Below the pieces are notes generated by a model. That model searched no databases and was not told the origin of the DNA. It saw only the letters and a program-made list of their open reading frames with translations. Source: Stenotrophomonas maltophilia (GTDB lineage Bacteria; Pseudomonadota; Gammaproteobacteria; Xanthomonadales; Xanthomonadaceae). Taken from it: 10,149 bases of DNA. The DNA is taken from contig DGIP01000055.1 in assembly GCA_002386405.1 (NCBI GenBank), positions 1-10,149 of the forward strand. The letters run 5' to 3'. How positions within the stretch are numbered: position 1 is the stretch's first letter; the number at the start of each line of letters is the position of its first letter. Both the position numbers and the translations under genes were made by a program. Shown here one piece after another: positions 6,064-10,149 of the stretch.

Positions 6064-6855
6064 CTACTGCGTCAGGCCGTCGGCGGCCTGGAACGCGGCG
6101 TCGAACAGGCGCTGCACGGGCGGTCCCATTTCACCGGCAAGCACGGTGAGCAGGAACAGGCCCAGCAGCAGGGCGACCGGAAGGCCCAGCTGGATCGGGT
6201 TGAGCGCGGGTGCGGCACGCGCCAGCACGCCGAAGGCCAGGTTGACGGCCAGCATGGCCACCGTGATGGGCAGCGACAGCGTCAACGCACCGCGCAGCAC
6301 CTGCAGCAGGAACGTGGGTGCGGCGCTGATGAACGCATCGAGGTCGGGCAGCGATGCGCCGATCGGCACCGCCTTGTAGCTGTCCATTACCAGCGAGATC
6401 AACGCCAGGTGCCCGTTGGCGGCGAAGAACAGCAGGCCGAACAGCAGATAGAACCACTGGCCGATCACGCCGGACGTGCCGCCGCGCATCGGATCGCTCA
6501 TCTGCGCAAAGGCCAAGCCGGTACCCTGCGAGACCAGTTCACCGGCCATGGCGCCGGCTTCGAACACCAGCCGCAGCAGGAAGCCGATGGACACGCCGAT
6601 GGCCAGTTCGCGCGCGATGCTGAGCACGGTGGCAGCATCAAAACCGGTCCACGCCGGCACCGGCGGCAGCATCGGCGACAACGCGATGGCCAGTGCGCCG
6701 GAGAGCATCACGCGCACCCGGTTCGGCACCGCGCGGCTGCCGACCAGCGGCATCGCCATGATCATGGCGCCGATGCGCAGCATGGTCCACAGCACGGTGC
6801 CGATCATGCCGAAGGCGTTGAGCCCATCGGCGGCCATCTGGGTTGCCGAATCCAT
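6064..6855 (-). CDS. fliR: FliR, flagellar export gate protein
   Basis: FliR is one of the three membrane proteins (with FliP and FliQ) that assemble into the helical core pore of the flagellar type III export gate. The 263-residue product has the family length (about 260). It is almost entirely hydrophobic, with about six membrane segments, and carries family patterns such as FEAGAMAGELVSQGTGLAFAQMSDP (about residues 98-122, taken as two adjoining blocks) and NPIQLGLPVALLLGLFLL near residue 218. The ATG at 6855 lies 7 bases after the fliQ stop; its ribosome site is weak (GGA only), so it may rely on coupling to fliQ. It ends the fliL-fliR run and is followed by a 213-base gap before the next gene. 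Confidence 0.97.
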   Translation of the reverse strand: MDSATQMAADGLNAFGMIGTVLWTMLRIGAMIMAMPLVGSRAVPNRVRVMLSGALAIALSPMLPPVPAWTGFDAATVLSIARELAIGVSIGFLLRLVFEAGAMAGELVSQGTGLAFAQMSDPMRGGTSGVIGQWFYLLFGLLFFAANGHLALISLVMDSYKAVPIGASLPDLDAFISAAPTFLLQVLRGALTLSLPITVAMLAVNLAFGVLARAAPALNPIQLGLPVALLLGLFLLTVLAGEMGPPVQRLFDAAFQAADGLTQ

Positions 6856-6862
6856 CGCGCGG

Positions 6863-7132
6863 CTATCCGATCAGGTGCGGTATGCGCTGGAACAGCAGCG
6901 TGGTGTACTCGACCAGGTGGCCGATCAGCAGGCTGCCCAGCGCGAACAACACGGCAGTGAGCGCGGCGGCCTTGGCCACGAAGGCGATGGTGGGTTCGTT
7001 GAGCTGGGTGGCGGCCTGCACCACGCCGACCACCACACCGACGATCAGCACGGTCAGCAGCAGCGGGCCGGCCACCCACAGCACGGTGATCAGGCCACCG
7101 CGCAGTTCGGTCAGGGCAAGTTCGGGCGTCAT
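6863..7132 (-). CDS. fliQ: FliQ, flagellar export gate protein
   Basis: FliQ is a small inner-membrane protein present in four copies around the FliP-FliR core of the export gate. The 89-residue product has the exact family size and two long hydrophobic helices (about 13-37 and 50-75) separated by the conserved segment QAATQLNEPTIAFVAK. It starts with MTPELALTELRGGL, typical for FliQ. GAGGT precedes the ATG by 6 bases and shares its first bases with the fliP stop codon, so fliP and fliQ translation are closely linked. Confidence 0.97.
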   Translation of the reverse strand: MTPELALTELRGGLITVLWVAGPLLLTVLIVGVVVGVVQAATQLNEPTIAFVAKAAALTAVLFALGSLLIGHLVEYTTLLFQRIPHLIG

Positions 7133-7139
7133 GGCAACC

Positions 7140-7928
7140 TCAGACGGCGTTGAAGCTGGCGGCGAGCGTGCCGACCACCAGCACCCAGCCGTCGACCAGC
7201 ACGAACAGCAGGATCTTGAAGGGCGCCGAGACCAGCATCGGCGAGAGCATCATCATGCCCATCGACATCAGCACGCTGGCCACGACCAGGTCGATGATCA
7301 CGAACGGAATGAAGATCAGGAAGCCGATTTCAAAGGCGGTCTTCAGTTCGCTGGTGACGAACGAGGCGACCAGCACCGGGAACGGAATGGCATCGGGGCT
7401 GGCGTAGGTGCCATGCCCGGCCATGCCGGCAAAGGTCATCAGGTCGGTTTCGCGGATCTGGGCCAGCATGAAGGCGCGCAGCGGCTGGGTGGTCAGGGTC
7501 CAGGCGGTCTGGAAATCGATCTCGCCGTTGAGGTAGGGCGCCATGCCGCTGCCCCAGGCCTTCTGCCATACCGGCAGCATCACCATGGCGGTCAGGAACA
7601 GGGCCAGGCCCAGCAGCACCTGGTTGGATGGGGTCTGGCCGGTACCCAGTGCCTGGCGCAGCAGGCCGAGCACGATGATGATGCGGGTGAAGGCAGTGAG
7701 CACCAGCAGCATCGACGGGATCAGGGTGATCGCGGTCATCAGCAGCAGGGTCTGCAGCGGCAGGCTGACCGGCTGGCCGCCGATCTTGCCGACATTCACG
7801 TCCGGCAGCGCGGGGCTGCCGGGCAGGCCGGGCGCGGCCATGGCCAGCGCGGGCAACGCGCACAGCAGCAGGGTCAGCAGCAACGGCAGGTAACGGGTCC
7901 AGGATGCACGGGGGCCACGCATGATCAT
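7140..7928 (-). CDS. fliP: FliP, flagellar export gate core protein
   Basis: FliP forms the pentameric heart of the export gate pore in the inner membrane. The 262-residue product has an N-terminal signal peptide (residues about 13-31, likely cut after ALAMA) as expected for FliP. Family signatures follow: FTRIIIVLGLLRQALGTGQT (80-99), SNQVLLGLALFL (101-112), and IIDLVVASVLMSMGMMMLSP (211-230), whose Met-rich stretch corresponds to the Met gasket that seals the pore. The ATG at 7928 overlaps the fliO TGA (ATGA). An in-frame ATG at 7922 has better spacing from AAGGAA (7931-7936), so the true start could be two codons later; the signal peptide is unaffected. Confidence 0.97.
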   Translation of the reverse strand: MIMRGPRASWTRYLPLLLTLLLCALPALAMAAPGLPGSPALPDVNVGKIGGQPVSLPLQTLLLMTAITLIPSMLLVLTAFTRIIIVLGLLRQALGTGQTPSNQVLLGLALFLTAMVMLPVWQKAWGSGMAPYLNGEIDFQTAWTLTTQPLRAFMLAQIRETDLMTFAGMAGHGTYASPDAIPFPVLVASFVTSELKTAFEIGFLIFIPFVIIDLVVASVLMSMGMMMLSPMLVSAPFKILLFVLVDGWVLVVGTLAASFNAV

Positions 7929-8326
7929 TTTTCCTTGCGCAGCCGCTGTTGCAGGAGCTGGGCGAAATTCGGCAGGTTCTTGAAATCCGGCAGGCGCGCC
8001 GGTTCCGGGGTGGGCAGCGGTTCGGGCAGGCGGTGCAGGGTGTTGATGCCGCCAGCGGTGACGCCGAGCAGCAGCTGCTCGCCGTTGATATCCACGACGA
8101 CGACGCGTTCCTTGGCACCCACGTTGAGGCTGGCCACCACGCGCAGGCCGTCGGCGGGCTTGAAGCCGCTGCCGGGCATGCGCTTGAGCACCCAGCCCAG
8201 GCCGACGATCAACGCCAGCACGGCCAGCAGTGCGAGCACGGCGCCGAACATGCTGGGGGCCGCGGCGGCGTGCTGGCCAACCTTGGCCGCCGGTGCACCG
8301 GCGGCAATGAGTGCCAGGGAAATCAA
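7925..8326 (-). CDS. fliO: FliO, export gate assembly factor
   Basis: FliO is a small bitopic membrane protein that helps FliP oligomerise during export-gate assembly. The 133-residue product has a short periplasmic N-terminus, one membrane helix (about 26-47, ending GWVLKRM) and a cytoplasmic domain with LRVVASLNVGAKERVVVVDI and GEQLLLGVTAGGI, characteristic of the FliO/FliZ family. The C-terminus is Pro-rich, then basic. The start is inferred as TTG at 8326: GGAG lies 6 bases upstream, the TTG overlaps the fliN stop as TTGA, and the next ATG (codon 26) would remove the segment before the helix. Position between fliN and fliP is canonical. Confidence 0.93.
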   Translation of the reverse strand: MISLALIAAGAPAAKVGQHAAAAPSMFGAVLALLAVLALIVGLGWVLKRMPGSGFKPADGLRVVASLNVGAKERVVVVDINGEQLLLGVTAGGINTLHRLPEPLPTPEPARLPDFKNLPNFAQLLQQRLRKEK

Positions 8327-8664
8327 CGCAGTCTCCGGATCCGTTCGCTGGGGCTGACGACGTCGGTCAGGCGCACGCCGAAGCGGTCGTTGATGACCAC
8401 GACTTCGCCGTGGGCGATGAGGGTGCCGTTGACGAACACGTCGAGCGATTCGCCGGCGCCACGTTCCAGCTCGACCACCGAGCCCTGGTTGAGCTGCAGC
8501 AGGTTGCGGATCGGCAGGCGGGCGCGACCGACTTCCAGCGACAGGGTGACCGGTACGTCGAGGATCACGTCGAGGTTCAGATCCGGGCCGCCGCCGGTCT
8601 CGTCGGAGTGCAGGGTGGTGAACTGCGCCGGTGCCGGTTCGTTGGTTTCGATGTCGTCGTTCAT
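8323..8664 (-). CDS. fliN: FliN, flagellar motor switch protein
   Basis: FliN forms the base of the cytoplasmic C-ring and, with FliM, links chemotaxis signals to rotor direction; it also docks the export ATPase complex. The 113-residue product has a short acidic N-terminus (about 1-28) and a C-terminal SpoA/FliN domain (about 29-103) with LDVILDVPVTLSLEVGR and LLQLNQGSVVELERGAGE, then VFVNGTLIAHGEVVVIND. The start at 8664 is fixed by AGGAAG 7 bases upstream and by the ATGA overlap with the fliM stop. A longer open frame to 8793 is only a shadow inside fliM. Confidence 0.97.
   Translation of the reverse strand: MNDDIETNEPAPAQFTTLHSDETGGGPDLNLDVILDVPVTLSLEVGRARLPIRNLLQLNQGSVVELERGAGESLDVFVNGTLIAHGEVVVINDRFGVRLTDVVSPSERIRRLR
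8333..8336 (-). promoter_or_regulatory. Shine-Dalgarno supporting the TTG start of fliO
   Basis: GGAG on the minus strand, within CCGGAGACTGCG, stands 6 bases before TTG at 8324-8326. It is the only ribosome-site candidate near the fliO N-terminus and lies inside the end of fliN, so initiation would be coupled to fliN termination. Confidence 0.65.
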
Positions 8665-9668
8665 TGCGGGTCTTCCTGGATAACGGGAGCGCGCGGGCGG
8701 GTGCCCGGGGGGTGGGTGGCGGTGATCTTGACGGCGTTCATGCCATTGGCGACGCCGAACTGGCCGGTGAACACGGGAATGTTCTCCACGCACAGCGGCA
8801 CCTGCGGCGGCAGGTCGATGGGCAGGATGTCGCCGATCTTCAGCTGGGTCAGGTCACGCAGGCTCATGCGCTTGGTGGCGAGCACGCTGGAGAGGGTGAC
8901 TTCGGCGATGTTGAGCTGTTCGCGCAGCATGGTGCCCCAGCTTTCGTCGCGGTCGTTGCGGTCACTCTGGATGCCGGCGTCGAGCAGTTCGCGGATCGGT
9001 TCGAGCATCGAGTAGGGCAACGTGACGTGGATGTCGCCGCCGCCGCCGTCGAGTTCGACATGCAGGCGGCAGACCACGACGTATTCGCGCGGGGTGACGA
9101 TGTTGGCGAAGTGGGGGTTGATCTCGGAGTTGATGTATTCAAGCTCGACATCCATAACCGGGGCCCAGGCTTCGCGCAGGTCGGCGAAGGTCTGCTTGAG
9201 CAGGAGGTGGATGACGCGCATTTCGGTGGCGGTGAATTCGCGGCCTTCGATGCGGGTGGGGTAGCGTCCGTCGCCGCCGAAGAAGTTGTCGACGATGGCG
9301 AACACGAGGGTAGGCTCGAAGACGATCAGGCCGGTGCCGCGCAGGGGCTTGAAGCGGATCAGGTTGAGGTTGGTCGGTACATACAGGGAGTGCATGTAGT
9401 CGTTGAACTTGATCAACTCGATGCCGCGCACGGACAGTTCGGCGGAGCGGCGGATCAGGTTGAACAGGCCGATGCGCCAGAGGCGGGCGAAGCGCTCGTT
9501 GACCATCTCCAGGGTCGGCATGCGGCCCCGGATGATGCGGTCCTGGCTGGCAAAATCGTAGTTGCGCGCTTCGCCGGGGGCGATGGCGTCGACTTCGGTT
9601 TCGACGGCGCCGGAATCGACGCCATGCAGCAGGGCATCGATTTCGTCCTGGGAAAGCAGGTCATTCAT
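8661..9668 (-). CDS. fliM: FliM, flagellar motor switch protein
   Basis: FliM is the C-ring subunit that binds phosphorylated CheY and changes the direction of motor rotation. The 335-residue product starts with the CheY-binding motif LLSQDEIDALL (4-14), intact here. It continues through the conserved DRIIRGRMPTLEMVNERFAR (43-62), a CheC-like middle domain containing the FliG-contacting GGDG motif (131-134), and a C-terminal SpoA domain (about 250-318) with LKIGDILPIDLP that pairs with FliN. AAGGG lies 6 bases before the ATG. It begins 9 bases after the fliL stop and overlaps fliN by four bases. Confidence 0.98.
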   Translation of the reverse strand: MNDLLSQDEIDALLHGVDSGAVETEVDAIAPGEARNYDFASQDRIIRGRMPTLEMVNERFARLWRIGLFNLIRRSAELSVRGIELIKFNDYMHSLYVPTNLNLIRFKPLRGTGLIVFEPTLVFAIVDNFFGGDGRYPTRIEGREFTATEMRVIHLLLKQTFADLREAWAPVMDVELEYINSEINPHFANIVTPREYVVVCRLHVELDGGGGDIHVTLPYSMLEPIRELLDAGIQSDRNDRDESWGTMLREQLNIAEVTLSSVLATKRMSLRDLTQLKIGDILPIDLPPQVPLCVENIPVFTGQFGVANGMNAVKITATHPPGTRPRAPVIQEDPQ

Positions 9669-9677
9669 GGGATGCCC

Positions 9678-10149
9678 TTACTGGGTGACGAAGCTGGTGA
9701 ACAGCAGTTCGTCGACGCCCTTGTTGCCGGTTTCGGCTTTGAGCAGTTTCTGCACTTCGGCCAGGGAGTCGGCCTGCAGGCGTTCTTTGCCGGCGCGGTC
9801 GGCGATCTGGGCCGGTTCGACCTGGGAGAAGAGCATGAGCAGTTTGGCGCGGATGGCGGGGGCGTGAAGCTTGATGGCTTCGAGCGCGGCCGGGTCGCGG
9901 GTCATGAGCTGTACTTCGACCTGGAGGTAGCGGGGGCCGTCGAAGCTGCTGCTGAGGTTGACGACGAACGGGGGTTCGAGGCCGAAGTACTGGGCGGGGG
10001 CGGGCACGGCCGATTTGGCGGCGGCGGCCTTGGCGGGGGTCTTCTCGTCGTGGGACTGGGTGAAGTACCACACGCCGCCACCGGCGGCGCCAGCGGCGAC
10101 GACGGCGATCAGGGCGGTGACGAGGAGGGGGCTGCGCGGCTTGGCGGCC
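9678..10149 (-). CDS. fliL: FliL, flagellar basal-body/stator-associated protein (N-terminus cut by window edge)
   Basis: FliL is a single-pass inner-membrane protein that encircles or supports the stator units and improves motor torque. About 151 codons are visible. The first visible residues are AAKPRSP, followed by a hydrophobic membrane helix (LLVTLIAVVAAAGAAGGG), then an Ala/Pro-rich periplasmic linker, and the conserved FliL domain with PPFVVNLSS, RYLQVEVQLMTRD and the C-terminal VDELLFTSFVTQ. The frame runs open to the right edge without a stop, so the start lies outside the window; an internal GTG at 10073 after the helix is not the true start. It is first in the visible run and 9 bases before fliM. 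Confidence 0.95.
   Translation of the reverse strand, partial: AAKPRSPLLVTALIAVVAAGAAGGGVWYFTQSHDEKTPAKAAAAKSAVPAPAQYFGLEPPFVVNLSSSFDGPRYLQVEVQLMTRDPAALEAIKLHAPAIRAKLLMLFSQVEPAQIADRAGKERLQADSLAEVQKLLKAETGNKGVDELLFTSFVTQ

Noticed and set aside
6843..8357. A 504-codon plus-strand open frame opposite fliQ, fliP and fliO
   Set aside because: It crosses three well-supported flagellar genes, has shifting low-complexity composition and no family resemblance, so it is a shadow of the real strand.
8665..8793. A 43-residue N-terminal extension of FliN
   Set aside because: The extension overlaps fliM out of frame and is Arg/His/Pro-rich; the ATG at 8664 has a good ribosome site and gives the usual FliN size.
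1..10149. A non-flagellar (virulence) type III secretion origin for the export genes
   Set aside because: FliL, FliM with its CheY-binding motif, FliO and FlhF are flagellum-specific, and FlhA and FlhB carry flagellar-type sequence, so the cluster is flagellar.
1..10149. CRISPR arrays, insertion sequences, tRNA or rRNA genes
   Set aside because: No regularly spaced repeats, transposase motifs, terminal inverted repeats or RNA-gene signatures were seen; nearly all bases are explained by flagellar genes.

Overview
The window is one continuous block of flagellar genes, all read from the minus strand. In transcription order, from the right edge to the left, it holds fliL (5' end cut off), fliM, fliN, fliO, fliP, fliQ, fliR, a gene for a membrane MHYT-GGDEF-EAL cyclic-di-GMP enzyme, flhB, flhA and flhF (3' end cut off). 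The DNA is very GC-rich, the gene order is that of a polar-flagellum gammaproteobacterium, and a GTAG-led palindromic repeat lies between the GGDEF/EAL gene and flhB. Together these point to the Xanthomonadaceae, most likely Stenotrophomonas. The genus call is inference from the repeat type and recalled protein similarity, not from a search.

Right part (about 6064-10149): fliLMNOPQR. These genes encode the stator-associated FliL, two C-ring/switch proteins (FliM, FliN), and the export-gate proteins with their assembly factor (FliO, FliP, FliQ, FliR). The genes are packed with gaps of 0-9 bases. Stop and start codons overlap at fliM/fliN and fliO/fliP (ATGA) and at fliN/fliO (TTGA), so translation is probably coupled. 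FliO appears to start at TTG.

Middle (about 3611-6063): a 213-base gap after fliR holds a weak sigma-54-like element, two palindromes and two adjacent hairpins, followed by the MHYT-GGDEF-EAL gene. All recognisable catalytic motifs of both enzyme domains, and the inhibitory I-site, are intact. Immediately downstream is a 98-base gap with the GTAG palindrome and a good sigma-54 (-24/-12) promoter candidate pointing into flhB.

Left part (1-3610): flhB and flhA overlap by four bases. They encode the substrate-specificity switch and the large gate subunit of the flagellar type III export apparatus. A 151-base gap then precedes flhF, which encodes the SRP-type GTPase that sets polar flagellum position and number; only its first 75 codons are visible.

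Together the genes build the export gate (FliPQR-FlhB-FlhA), the switch (FliM, FliN) and the polar placement system. The embedded c-di-GMP enzyme is physically placed to be co-regulated with them. The flagellar genes themselves are ordinary; the items most worth a second look are the c-di-GMP gene, its structured leader, and the promoter/repeat boundary before flhB.
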